Assembly: GCA_005882045.1 (NCBI GenBank) | Contig: VBHO01000070.1 | Location: forward strand, 1-38,694 | Direction of reading: 5' to 3' | Length of the DNA: 38,694 nucleotides | From: Chloroflexota bacterium | Lineage (GTDB): Bacteria; Chloroflexota; Dormibacteria; CF-121 | Shown here: piece after piece, positions 15,762 through 27,941 of the stretch | Numbering within the stretch: position 1 is the first letter of the stretch | How the letters are laid out: every line of letters starts with the position of its first letter | Translations under genes and position numbers: made by a program | Notes under the pieces: model-generated | The model's input: only the letters and a program-made list of their open reading frames with translations | The model's database searches: none | Told to the model about the DNA's origin: nothing

Positions 15762-18421
15762 CGGTCGACCTGAGACGTTCGCCGGCCCCGCCGGCGGCCG
15801 GTGGCCGCGTGCCGCCGCACAACCTCGAAGCGGAAGCATCGGTCCTCGGCTCCTTGATGCTCGACCGCAACGCGATCGTGCGGGTGGCTGACTTTTTGCG
15901 ACCCGAAGATTTTTACCTGGATCATCACGCCCAGGTGTACCGCGCGGCGCTGAACCTGTACGATCGCGCGGATCCCATCGACCTGCTCACGCTCGCCGCC
16001 GAGCTGGAGACGATGCGCGTGCTGGAGCGGATCGGCGGTCAGGCGTTCCTTGCCGAGCTGCAGAGCGGCGTGCCGACGGCCGCCAACGTCGAGTACTACG
16101 GCCACCTGGTCGAGGAAGGCGCGACCAAGAGAAAGTTGATCGGCGCCGGCGGACGAATCACGGCGCTTGGTTTCGACGAGAGCACGCCCGCCAGCCAGGC
16201 GCTGGATACCGCGGAAAGCGTCATCTTCAACATCGCCGAAGGCCGCATCACCCAGGACTTCGTCGCCCTCAAGGACATTCTCAAGACGACCTGGGATCAG
16301 ATCGAGCAGATCCACAAAGATTCGTCGGTCATCTCCGGCGTGCCAAGTGGTTTCCACGATCTGGATGCAAAAACCGGCGGTTTCCAGAAGTCAGATCTGA
16401 TCATCATTGCTGCAAGACCTGGGGTGGGAAAATGTGTGGTTTGGAACACGCTCGTCGATGATCCGGTCACTGGCGCTCGGGTCACGATCGAACAGATCGT
16501 TCGTGAGCGGAGACCAATCGTGTTTGGGTTGTCGCCGCGAGGACGGATCGAATGGCGTCACGTCAGCGATTGGGTTGATAGCGGTGTTCAGCCATGTTTT
16601 GCGGTGACGACGCAGACCGGCCGGCGCATCGAGGTGACCGGACATCATCCGTTTATGACGGTCAGCGGCTGGCAGCCGCTACACGATCTGGTCGTTGGCG
16701 ACGCGATCGCTGTGCCACGGGCACTGCCGAGTTTCGGTAAGGAATCGATCGATCCGCAGCGCGCTCGGCTACTAGGATATTCCATTGGCGATGGGGGCCT
16801 CTCCCGTGGATCGCCCGCTTTCACAAATACGGACCCGATCATCATTGACGATTTCAAAGAGAGCGTCGCGTCGCACTTTCCAAACTGCCACATTGCCCAG
16901 CGGGGCATAACCTACTTCGTCTGTGCGTGGGCACGAGTGAGGTCGCTCAAGTTGAAAGAACGCCTCGCCGTCTATCTCCGCCGCGTGCGGAGGCCAATTG
17001 CGAAGAGTCCAATCATCGGCTGGCTCACACAGTTCGGTCTATGGGGAAAAAAGGCAGACATCAAGCGCTTTCCTGATCAGGTGTGGCGATGGAACCGCGA
17101 GACGCTTCGGGAGTTCCTGCGAGCATTAATGTCCTGTGACGGCAGCATCTTCGCGACCCAAAATGGCCATCCCCGGATCGAATTCGCGGTCGCGTCAGAA
17201 GGCTTAGCAAAGGATGTTCACCACGCCTTCGTCCGGTTCGGCATCGTATCGCGCCTCTACCGAAAGTCTGAGCGTTGCTGGCGCGTTCAAATCACCGACT
17301 CCGAGTCCGTGGCTCGATATCAAGCCGAAATTGGCTGGATCGGCGAAAAGGCAGGTCGGTTCCCAAATGACTTGCCGCAATTCCGGAGCAACAACGGGCA
17401 TCTGCCCAACGCGGTCTGGAAGTTGGTCGGTCAGGCAGCTTCGGCGCGTAATCTGTCGTGGGCGAAGCTCGCGGTCGTCTCCGGCGAGCGCGTTCGCACC
17501 TCCAAATTTGAGACCTACAATCCACGGACCAATCACGGCTTGTCTCAGCGTCGCCTGGCGATCTTCAACGAAGTGCTCGACGATCCACAGCTCGCGGCGC
17601 TAGCGAATCCGGAGTTGTACTGGGATCGGATCGTTTCGATCGAGCCGGCTGGTAACCACCAGGTCTATGACCTGACGGTTCCCGAGGGCGCCAACTTCAT
17701 CGCCGAGGACGTTATTGTCCATAACACCTCGCTGACACTCAACATCGCACAGCACGCATCGATCCAATACAAGGTTCCTGTGGCGATTTTCTCGCTCGAA
17801 ATGTCGGAGCAGCAGCTCGTTACCCGACTGCTGTGTAGCGAGGCGTCCGTCGATTCATATCGCCTTCGGACTGGACTTTTGAAAGACGCGGAGTGGCCGC
17901 GGATCGCGCAGGCGATGGGGGCGCTCTCGGAGGCCCAAATCTATATCGATGACTCGCCGAGCATTTCGGTGATGGAGATGCGAACGAAGGCACGCCGCTT
18001 GAAATCGGCGAACAATCTTGGGCTGATCATCGTCGACTATCTGCAGTTGATGCAGGGTCGGAATCAGGAAAACCGCGTGCAGGAGGTCTCTGAGATATCA
18101 CGTTCACTGAAGAGTCTGGCTCGCGAGTTGCAAGTTCCGGTCATCGCTTGCTCTCAGCTGAGTCGAGAGCCGGAGAAGCGAATTGACCACCGTCCGCAGC
18201 TTGCAGACCTCAGAGAAAGTGGCGGCATCGAGCAGGACTCGGACCTCGTGCTCTTCATTTATCGCGAGCGTTTTTACAACGACAACGTCGCAGAGGACAG
18301 GCGCAACATCGCCGAGATCATCATCGCGAAGCACCGCAATGGTCCCACCGGAAAGATCGAGCTGCTCTTCATCGATGAGCAAACCAGGTTTGCCAACCTC
18401 GATCGGGCACGCGGGCGCTAG
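15758..18421 (+). CDS. dnaB: Replicative DNA helicase DnaB, intein-containing precursor
   Basis: N-extein [18 protein letters not shown]...; C-extein [40 protein letters not shown]. Confidence 0.95.
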   Translation: MTVDLRRSPAPPAAGGRVPPHNLEAEASVLGSLMLDRNAIVRVADFLRPEDFYLDHHAQVYRAALNLYDRADPIDLLTLAAELETMRVLERIGGQAFLAELQSGVPTAANVEYYGHLVEEGATKRKLIGAGGRITALGFDESTPASQALDTAESVIFNIAEGRITQDFVALKDILKTTWDQIEQIHKDSSVISGVPSGFHDLDAKTGGFQKSDLIIIAARPGVGKCVVWNTLVDDPVTGARVTIEQIVRERRPIVFGLSPRGRIEWRHVSDWVDSGVQPCFAVTTQTGRRIEVTGHHPFMTVSGWQPLHDLVVGDAIAVPRALPSFGKESIDPQRARLLGYSIGDGGLSRGSPAFTNTDPIIIDDFKESVASHFPNCHIAQRGITYFVCAWARVRSLKLKERLAVYLRRVRRPIAKSPIIGWLTQFGLWGKKADIKRFPDQVWRWNRETLREFLRALMSCDGSIFATQNGHPRIEFAVASEGLAKDVHHAFVRFGIVSRLYRKSERCWRVQITDSESVARYQAEIGWIGEKAGRFPNDLPQFRSNNGHLPNAVWKLVGQAASARNLSWAKLAVVSGERVRTSKFETYNPRTNHGLSQRRLAIFNEVLDDPQLAALANPELYWDRIVSIEPAGNHQVYDLTVPEGANFIAEDVIVHNTSLTLNIAQHASIQYKVPVAIFSLEMSEQQLVTRLLCSEASVDSYRLRTGLLKDAEWPRIAQAMGALSEAQIYIDDSPSISVMEMRTKARRLKSANNLGLIIVDYLQLMQGRNQENRVQEVSEISRSLKSLARELQVPVIACSQLSREPEKRIDHRPQLADLRESGGIEQDSDLVLFIYRERFYNDNVAEDRRNIAEIIIAKHRNGPTGKIELLFIDEQTRFANLDRARGR
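16433..17725 (+). mobile_element. Intein (431 aa) in DnaB Walker A, with LAGLIDADG homing endonuclease domain
   Basis: PGVGK^C...VHN^TSLTLN junctions; block [15 protein letters not shown], block [10 protein letters not shown], endonuclease [12 protein letters not shown] and [12 protein letters not shown], block [26 protein letters not shown]. Confidence 0.93.
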
Positions 18422-21079
<2,658 letters not shown>

Positions 21080-21112
21080 TGTAGTCGAGCTCCGGCGGAA
21101 TTTGGCCCAGAC

Positions 21113-21129
21113 TTGGACGCTGCGTCCAA
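21113..21129. promoter_or_regulatory. 17-bp perfect palindrome in divergent intergenic region (operator candidate)
   Basis: TTGGACGC-T-GCGTCCAA between rnfD-like (-) and BNR gene (+). Confidence 0.4.
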
Positions 21130-21189
21130 AGCCGCGGCGATCCGCCGAAGAACGTCTGCTATCCTTACTCCGTTTTTCCGGGCACCCAC

Positions 21190-22473
21190 GTGAGATTTTC
21201 GCGCCGCATTACGCTGCTTACGCCCATCACCCTGGCCGCCGGGTTGCTCGCCACCGTTGTCGCGGTTTCCGCGGCGGACACGCGTTGGACGTCGACTGGT
21301 GCCCAGCAGCCCGGGTCGCCGGATCGGCCCGTCTGGTCGATCGCGGTGTCACCGACTCATCCGGCAGTGTTGCTCGCTGCAACGCAAGGCCGTGGCGTCC
21401 TGCGAAGCACGGACTCCGGCACAACCTGGACATCGGCGATCGCGGGCGTCGACGGCGCGTGGGTGGTGGGATTCGACCCGCAACAGCCGGCGACAGCTTA
21501 CGCCGGCACCCAGACCCTGGGCCTCTACAAGTCTCTCGACGAAGGCAAGACCTGGAGGGCACAGAGCCAGGGACTCAACAACCTGGACGTCCGGTCGATT
21601 GCGTTCGGCACCGGCCTGGTCCTCGCCGGGACGGCTCTGGGCGTCTATTACTCAAGCGACGGCGCCGGCTCCTGGCACGCCCTCGGCCTTGACACCCAGT
21701 CGATCGCCGCGGTCGCCGTGCTCCCCAGCGCCAACGGCTTTACGCTCTTTGCCGGGGTCGATAACGGCCCGGTGGGTGCTGCCTTCTTGCTGAAAAGCGA
21801 GGGACTGGGCGGCAGCTGGGCGGTCGTCAAAGGCAACTTTCCCGCCGATGCGGTCGTTCCCTCGCTGGCGGTCGCGTCGGCCCCATCGGGAGGGACCGAT
21901 CCGCCGCTCCTCGCCGGCACCTCGGAGGGCCTCTTTCGCAGCGACGATCGAGGCGTGACCTGGAATCCATTGGCCGGCCTGCCTTCGACGGACTTCAACC
22001 TCGTCCTCTTCAATCCGGCCAACCCTGACCAGATCTACGTCGGCAGCGACGGCGACCAGGGTAATGGCGGCGTTTTCCGGTCCCTCGATCGGGGCGCGAG
22101 TTGGGGCACCTTCGGTGCGGGTCTCCCGGCCAAGCCCCGCGTCACGGCGCTGGCACTGCAGCCGCTCAACCCAGCGCAGGTGGTCGCGGCCACCTGGAAT
22201 CCGACCGATGGCTCGGCTGGGGCCTACCGGATCGAGGACCCCGCCGCGAGTGTGGCTGGCGTGACTCCGACAGCCGCACCCTCCGCGAGCGGCAGGGCTT
22301 CGGCGACGCCACGGGCCAGCACCCCGAGTCCGGCGCCGGTTCGGCGTTCCAGCGGTTCGCCGGCCTACGCGACCTACGCCGTTGCCCTGGCGCTGCTCGT
22401 CGCCCTCGGCGGTGCGATCCTGGCGCGGCGCTGGCGCATGCGGCGCGAGGACAGCCGCATTTACCGCCCGTGA
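21190..22473 (+). CDS. Secreted/anchored BNR (YCF48/sialidase-like) beta-propeller protein with C-terminal TM
   Basis: Signal peptide; repeats RSTDSGTTWTS, KSLDEGKTWRA, RSDDRGVTWNPLAG, RSLDRGASWGTF; Ser/Pro/Ala linker and TM at C-terminus. Confidence 0.82.
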   Translation: MRFSRRITLLTPITLAAGLLATVVAVSAADTRWTSTGAQQPGSPDRPVWSIAVSPTHPAVLLAATQGRGVLRSTDSGTTWTSAIAGVDGAWVVGFDPQQPATAYAGTQTLGLYKSLDEGKTWRAQSQGLNNLDVRSIAFGTGLVLAGTALGVYYSSDGAGSWHALGLDTQSIAAVAVLPSANGFTLFAGVDNGPVGAAFLLKSEGLGGSWAVVKGNFPADAVVPSLAVASAPSGGTDPPLLAGTSEGLFRSDDRGVTWNPLAGLPSTDFNLVLFNPANPDQIYVGSDGDQGNGGVFRSLDRGASWGTFGAGLPAKPRVTALALQPLNPAQVVAATWNPTDGSAGAYRIEDPAASVAGVTPTAAPSASGRASATPRASTPSPAPVRRSSGSPAYATYAVALALLVALGGAILARRWRMRREDSRIYRP

Positions 22474-22627
22474 CTCAGCGTCACAAGCAGCGCTCCGCCG
22501 TTAACCATCTCTTCACCGGTTCAGGCTGGCGGTGGGCGGCCCACGCCGGTACCCTCATGGCTACGGCCCGTCGAAGGCGGGCTCAGGAGGTCGATCCCGC
22601 GTGCTCACGACCCGGAGGCGTGTCCTG

Positions 22628-23095
22628 ATGGTGGACTCGGCTGAGGCGACCCTGAAGACGCTGGCACTGGAGTTGCCGTCGCCGCCCAAGGCGCTCGCCT
22701 CCTATGTGCCCGTCCAGCAAGTCGGCGAGCTCCTCTACACCTCGGGGGTCATCCCCAGCTGGAACGGCGATGTCCAGTTCCGCGGGGTCGTCGGCGCGGA
22801 TGTGAGCGTCAAGGATGCCGCCCGCGCCGCCGAGATCTGCGCCCTGAACATCATGGCGCTGATTCGCCAGCACGCCGGGTCGCTTGACCGGGTGGAGCAG
22901 TTCATCCAGCTCAGCGGGTTCGTGCGCTCCGCCGCCGGCTTCGAAGAGCAGCCGAAGGTCCTCAACGGCGCCTCAGACCTGATCTACAAGGTGTTCGGAG
23001 AACGCGGGCGGCACACCCGGCAGGCGCTGGGCACCAGCGAGTTGCCGCTCGGGGTCCCGGTCGAGATCTCGGCGATCATCCGCCTCAAGCCCTAA
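22628..23095 (+). CDS. RidA/YjgF-YER057c-UK114 family protein
   Basis: LLYTSGVIPSWNGDVQFRGVVGADVSVKDAARAAEICALNIMALIRQ ... TRQALGTSELPLGVPVEISAIIRL. Confidence 0.88.
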   Translation: MVDSAEATLKTLALELPSPPKALASYVPVQQVGELLYTSGVIPSWNGDVQFRGVVGADVSVKDAARAAEICALNIMALIRQHAGSLDRVEQFIQLSGFVRSAAGFEEQPKVLNGASDLIYKVFGERGRHTRQALGTSELPLGVPVEISAIIRLKP

Positions 23096-24534
23096 GCCGC
23101 CAGCGGCAGCCATGCCGTGAACGTGGCTCCCTGGCCGGGCTCGCTGGATGCCTCGATGGTGCCCTGGTGCGCCTCGACGATCGACTTGGCGATGGCCAGC
23201 CCTAGCCCCGAACCGCCGGTCGACCGGTCGCGCGCCTTCTCCCCCCGGTAGAAGCGCTCGAAGATATGGGGGAGGTCCTGGCGCGAGATCCCAGGGCCGG
23301 TGTCCTGCAACCGGATGGCGGCTCGCCCGTCCGCCTGGAAGACGCTCCAGTGCTGCTCCGCGCCGGGGGCGTACTTGAGGGCGTTCTGGGCCAGGTTGGT
23401 CACCACTTGCTTGAGCGCCTCCGGGTCGGCTCGCACCGTGACGCCCGGCTGAAGGTCGCGTGACTCCACGGCTCCCTTGTCGCGCAGGCTCAACTCGTCG
23501 AGCGCCTGGCCGACGAACTGGTCCAGCATGACCGGCTGGCGGCTGGGTGCGCGGCCCGATTCGAACCGGGTCAGCGTGAGCAGGTCATTGACCAGCCGGG
23601 TCATCCGCGCGCTCTCTTGCTGCATGGCGGCGAGAGACGTCTGGAGCGTCTCGGGGTCGACAACCTCCCGCCGCCCCAGCACATCGATGTAGCCGGCGAT
23701 CGACGTCAGTGGCGTGCGTAACTCGTGCGAAGCGTCCGCGACGAAGTGCCGCATCTGCTCCTCCGACTGACGGCGGACCTCGAAGGCCTGGTCGATGCCC
23801 GCCGCCATCTGGTTGAAGGCAACCGCCAGCGTGCCGATCTCATCGCTCGACCTCGGCACCGTAACTCGCTGCTTGTAGTCGCCGGCCGCCAGCTTGCCCG
23901 CGGTATCCGACATCTGCTTCAGGGGACGGAGCGCGCGGCCGACGATCAGCGGACTCAGCAGCAGAGCCAACAGCAAGACAGAGAGCGACCCGATGACGGC
24001 GACCTGGCGGTCGAGGCTCAGGGTGCGGTCGATGTCATCGGTTGGGATCGAGAGCTGCGCCAGGGCGATCGCCTTGGTGCCGTTGCGGATGACGTTGAGC
24101 ACCACGAGAGAGGTCGAGCCGTCGGCGGCGGTCGCCATGTAGTAGGCCTTGGGCCTGCTCAGGGCGGCGGTGCGGTAGTCCTGGATGGTCAGCGTCGGCA
24201 CATCGGGACTGGTGGCGAGCGTCGCCGGCGTGGACGCGATCAAGCCGCCATTCGGTCCGAGGATCGCGGCCGAGGTCCGTCGAGAGCGGAGCTCGTCGCT
24301 GAACGTCTGCGACAGGATGAGCGCGCGCACGACGGTGGCGGGCCGGCTTGCGTTCTGTCTCTTGAAGGCGGTGAAGACCGCGTTGTATTCGCTGACCAGG
24401 ACATCGGCGTTGCTGCGAAAGAGGACCTCGCGCGCGGCGAAGTACTGGGCGATGCCTCCGGCGAGCAGCAACACCGCCAGCAAACCGAGATAGAGGAAGG
24501 TCAGACGCCAGCGCAGCGATCGGAAGCGGGCCAT
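23092..24534 (-). CDS. HAMP-domain sensor histidine kinase
   Basis: FVADASHELRTPLTSIAGYIDVL, NLAQNALKYA, LQDTGPGISRQDLPHIFERFYRG, GSGLGLAIAKSIVEAHQG. Confidence 0.92.
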   Translation of the reverse strand: MARFRSLRWRLTFLYLGLLAVLLLAGGIAQYFAAREVLFRSNADVLVSEYNAVFTAFKRQNASRPATVVRALILSQTFSDELRSRRTSAAILGPNGGLIASTPATLATSPDVPTLTIQDYRTAALSRPKAYYMATAADGSTSLVVLNVIRNGTKAIALAQLSIPTDDIDRTLSLDRQVAVIGSLSVLLLALLLSPLIVGRALRPLKQMSDTAGKLAAGDYKQRVTVPRSSDEIGTLAVAFNQMAAGIDQAFEVRRQSEEQMRHFVADASHELRTPLTSIAGYIDVLGRREVVDPETLQTSLAAMQQESARMTRLVNDLLTLTRFESGRAPSRQPVMLDQFVGQALDELSLRDKGAVESRDLQPGVTVRADPEALKQVVTNLAQNALKYAPGAEQHWSVFQADGRAAIRLQDTGPGISRQDLPHIFERFYRGEKARDRSTGGSGLGLAIAKSIVEAHQGTIEASSEPGQGATFTAWLPLAA

Positions 24535-24568
24535 GACTAGCCGCGCCCGCCGCGGCGCGACTGACGGC

Positions 24569-25254
24569 TCATGCCTTGATGCGGTACCCGACGCCCCTTA
24601 CCGTCTGGATCAACTTATGCGGCTCATCGCTGAGCTTCTGGCGAAGGTACCGGATATAGACCTCGACGTTGTTGGCGTCGCCAAAGAAGTTGTACCCCCA
24701 CACCTGGTCGAGAATGCGGTCGCGGGCCAGGACCTGGTTGGGATGCATCATCAGCAGGCGCAGAAGGTCGAACTCGCGAGCCGAGAGCTCGATGGCGCGC
24801 CCGTCCCTGCGCACCTCGCGCGTCGTTTCATCCATGGTGAGGTCCTGTACCTGGAGGAGCGGCCCTGCGCTCGGATTTCGCCGGCGCATCACGGCCCGGA
24901 TTCGCGCCAGCAGCTCGCCGAAATCGAAGGGCTTGACCAGGTAATCGTCGGCACCGACCTCGAGGCCCTTGATGCGATCAGCGACCTCGTCCTTAGCCGA
25001 CAGGATGATGACGCCGGTGTCCTTGTTGCCACGGATCGGCCGTCGAGCTTGGGCATCATCACGTCCAGCACGACGACGTGCGGCTTGAACTCGCTGATCA
25101 TGCGTAGCGCGGCCTGGCCGTCAGGTGCGGTCTGGACCTGGAACCCTTCGTACTGCAGCCCGAGGCGAATGAAGTCGACGATGCTGCGTTCGTCGTCGAC
25201 GACGAGCACCCGCGGGCTGCGGGAGGGCGACACCTCGGGAGCCGTCTCTGCCAT
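24569..25254 (-). pseudogene. OmpR/PhoB-family response regulator disrupted by a frameshifting deletion in the receiver domain
   Basis: MAETAPEVSPSRSPRVLVVDDERSIVDFIRLGL...VVLDVMMPKLDG | IRGNKDTGVIILSAKDEVADRIKGLEVGADDYLVKPFDF... continues in another frame to ...IQTVRGVGYRIKA. Confidence 0.8.
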
Positions 25255-25294
25255 GTCGAGTCTCAATATAACGGCGGTTTTGGCGAAATCCCAT

Positions 25295-25325
25295 CTTCTG
25301 ACGGGCTTCTAAGGGGGCTTTAAGC
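25295..25325. promoter_or_regulatory. Three direct repeats at 11-12 bp spacing, OmpR/PhoB-like box candidate
   Basis: CTTCTGACGGG CTTCTAAGGGGG CTTTAAGC between divergent RR and PAP2 genes. Confidence 0.4.
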
Positions 25326-25362
25326 AAGGCGATTTTGCGCCGTCCTTGAGTAAGCTTTCCCG

Positions 25363-26280
25363 GTGCAGCCGGCTGACGCGCCACAGCGTCCACCCGTGAC
25401 CCGCCGGCGCTCGTGGCTCCTGCCGTCGCTGGTCGGCGGGTACCTGGCGGTCGTGACCCTTTTCATGGTCTTCGTCCTCCACCTGTCGGTGTCGCCCGAG
25501 CGTCTGCTGCTCCTGATGCTGATCGCGGCCCTGATCCTCGGGCGGGCCAGGCTGTTCCTCGCGGATTGGATCCCGTTTCTCGTTCTCTTTCTTTCCTACG
25601 AGTACCTGCGCGGCCTGAGCGGCAAGCTGGGAATGCCGATTCATGACGTGACATCGCTCGAACGGCTGATCAGTTTCGGGCAGATCCCCAGCCTGCTCCT
25701 GCAGCAGGCCTTCTATCACGCGGGTCAGGTCAGCTGGTACGACATCGCCGGTACCATGTTCTATTTCCTACACTTTGCGTTTCCGCTCGGGCTCGGCTAC
25801 CTCTTCTGGATCGTCGACCGGCACAGCTTTCTACGATTCTCGCGGGCGCTGATCGCGATGTCGTTTGCCGCTTTCGTCTTCTACCTGTTGCTGCCGGTCG
25901 CACCACCGTGGAAGGCGGTGCCCGGTGTGGTCAAGATCATCGATCACACGTTGCCGAGCTTCACCGACATACCCGGGCTGCCGGTGCCGGCCACTATCTA
26001 CCACTGGCTGACGCCCAACCAGTATGCGGCGATGCCGTCCCTACACGCGGCCTTCCCCTTTATGGGTGCACTGTTCGCGTTACGCCTCTGGGGCCGCCGC
26101 GCCTGGCTGACGCTCGCCTATACCGCCTGCGTGTGGCTCAGCATCGTCTACCTGGGCGAGCACTACATCGTCGACATCATCGGTGGGGTCATCTTCGCCC
26201 TCGCCGTCTTCTTCGGCGAAGACGCCTTCACCACCTGGTGGCACTCGCGTCATGCAAGTGCACAGTTACACAGAACCTAA
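25363..26280 (+). CDS. PAP2-superfamily membrane phosphatase/phosphotransferase (inositolphosphorylceramide-synthase-like)
   Basis: Multi-TM; AAMPSLHAAFPFMGALFAL and LGEHYIVDIIGG motifs. Confidence 0.82.
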   Translation: MQPADAPQRPPVTRRRSWLLPSLVGGYLAVVTLFMVFVLHLSVSPERLLLLMLIAALILGRARLFLADWIPFLVLFLSYEYLRGLSGKLGMPIHDVTSLERLISFGQIPSLLLQQAFYHAGQVSWYDIAGTMFYFLHFAFPLGLGYLFWIVDRHSFLRFSRALIAMSFAAFVFYLLLPVAPPWKAVPGVVKIIDHTLPSFTDIPGLPVPATIYHWLTPNQYAAMPSLHAAFPFMGALFALRLWGRRAWLTLAYTACVWLSIVYLGEHYIVDIIGGVIFALAVFFGEDAFTTWWHSRHASAQLHRT

Positions 26281-26377
26281 CCGGGCGGGTGCGTCGTCCA
26301 GCGGCCCATCGCGCACTCGGCCGAAATCACGACGGCCTCGTGTGCGCGTACAGGCCGCATACGACGCCCGCCCTATT

Positions 26378-26408
26378 CCGCCCGAAAGGGCGGCGGCCCG
26401 AGGGCCGC
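26378..26408. terminator. Tandem GC hairpins between convergent genes (bidirectional terminator or REP-like)
   Basis: CCGCCC-GAAA-GGGCGG followed by overlapping GCGGCCC-GA-GGGCCGC. Confidence 0.45.
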
Positions 26409-26439
26409 TGCTCGGCCTGCGGCCTCGCTCCTGCTTAGC

Positions 26440-27765
26440 TCAGGACCGCCAGATTTTTTTCATGATGGCGCGGGCGAGCTTGTCGGGATCGTGGTGGGTG
26501 GAGATCCGCGGATTCACCACGTCGACGAGGACGGCGTGGATGCTGCGCTGGTTGACCGTCGCCGGGTCGTAGACCACGCGTTTGATGCCGGCGGTCTGGG
26601 CCGACGTCGGCAGTGGGAAGTTGTTGTTGCTGTTGACGACCACGAAGTCGAAGATGTTCGTCCCCAGGTGGTTCTCGATCGCCTTCAGGTGGTCGCTGAC
26701 GCGGAAGAAGTCGGTCTCGCCCGGCTGGGTGGCGACGTTGCAGATGAAGACCTTGATCGCGGGCGACGCTTTGAGTGCCTCCGCCATCCCATCGACGACC
26801 AGGTTGGGCAGGATGCTGGTGTAGAGGCTGCCCGGGCCGACGGTGATCATCTCGGCGTTGAGGATCGCCTCCTCGGCTTCCGGGTTGATGGTGGACTCGG
26901 GTTGCAGGAAGACCCGCTTGATGGCGGTGACGGTCGCGAGCGCGCCGTGGCCGTCGCCGTCACCGTTGCCGTTCGCATGCGGGATGCTCGACTCACCGAC
27001 CCGGGTCTCGCCGTCGGCCATCTCGGCGATCAGCGTCACGTCGCGCAAGGTCGAGGGCACGATCTGCCCGCGGACGGCGAGGACCCGCCCGGACTCACGG
27101 ATAGCGTGCTCGAAGTCGCCGGTGATCTCGGCCATCGCCATGATGAAGAGGTTGCCGAAGGAGTGCCCGTTGAGGCTGCCCTCTTTGAAGCGGTGCTGGA
27201 AGAGGGTCGTCATCAGGGGCTCGACGTCGGCCAGTGCCGTGATGCACTGCCGGAAGTCGCCGGGGGGCAGGATGCGGTATTCCTTGCGAAGCCGTCCCGA
27301 GCTCCCGCCGTCATCGGCCACGGTGACGATCGCGGTCAGGTTACCGGTGTATTTCTTCAGCCCCCGGAGCAAGGTGGAGAGCCCGGTACCCCCGCCCAGG
27401 GCCACCACCCGCGGGCCTTTTTGCAGGAAACGGTAATTGTAGATGATCTCGGAGAGGGCCCGGTCCCGGCCTGGCAGGAACGGCCCCAGCACCGACTGGG
27501 TGAGCTTGTAAAGCGCGTACAGGATGATGCTCAGGCCGAGGGCGCCGAAGAGTCCGCCCCTCACGTAGCGTGGGAGGAACTGCAGCGTCAGGTAGTAAAA
27601 GATCGCCGGAAGCCGTACGCCCGAACGGTAAACATTGGCCAGCGCGTAGCCGATCCCGAGGCTGATCAGGACCATCCCAACCATCAGGAGGACGAGCCAA
27701 CGCTTGACGTGGAGGCCGGGGGTGAACCAGCGCACCACCCGGGGGTTCATACGGAAGGGGGCCAC
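26440..27765 (-). CDS. yvcK: YvcK/CofD-like (gluconeogenesis factor) protein with N-terminal TM
   Basis: VVALGGGTGLSTLLRGLKKYTGNLTAIVTVADDGGSSGRLRKEYRILPPGDFRQCITALAD; MITVGPGSLYTSILPNLVVDG. Confidence 0.92.
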   Translation of the reverse strand: MAPFRMNPRVVRWFTPGLHVKRWLVLLMVGMVLISLGIGYALANVYRSGVRLPAIFYYLTLQFLPRYVRGGLFGALGLSIILYALYKLTQSVLGPFLPGRDRALSEIIYNYRFLQKGPRVVALGGGTGLSTLLRGLKKYTGNLTAIVTVADDGGSSGRLRKEYRILPPGDFRQCITALADVEPLMTTLFQHRFKEGSLNGHSFGNLFIMAMAEITGDFEHAIRESGRVLAVRGQIVPSTLRDVTLIAEMADGETRVGESSIPHANGNGDGDGHGALATVTAIKRVFLQPESTINPEAEEAILNAEMITVGPGSLYTSILPNLVVDGMAEALKASPAIKVFICNVATQPGETDFFRVSDHLKAIENHLGTNIFDFVVVNSNNNFPLPTSAQTAGIKRVVYDPATVNQRSIHAVLVDVVNPRISTHHDPDKLARAIMKKIWRS

Positions 27766-27941
27766 CGGCGCCCCAAGCTTAGCACAGCATTTTTTGAACT
27801 CATTTCACGCCGATTTCGTTACGTCCATTGGACTCTATTCGGGCCCCCGGAGGCGGGCATATAATCGGCCCAGGGTCCTCGGGAGCGTTCTGGGCCCAGT
27901 TCACGCCGCCTCGTGTCAAGGCAAAAGGAGGTCGTCGGTCG

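Noticed and set aside
23555-23570. CCCGATTCGAACCGGG, resembling a tRNA T-arm
   Set aside because: Lies inside the conserved histidine kinase coding sequence (RFESGR) with no flanking cloverleaf; coincidental palindrome
26491-27864. 457-aa + strand ORF opposite yvcK
   Set aside because: Shadow ORF with biased composition; yvcK on - is unambiguous
27860-27896. ilvE leader with TATAAT and GGCCCAG/CTGGGCC inverted repeat as amino-acid riboswitch/attenuator
   Set aside because: No credible -35 at proper spacing, no leader peptide with Ile/Leu/Val codons, and no T-box features seen; too weak to report
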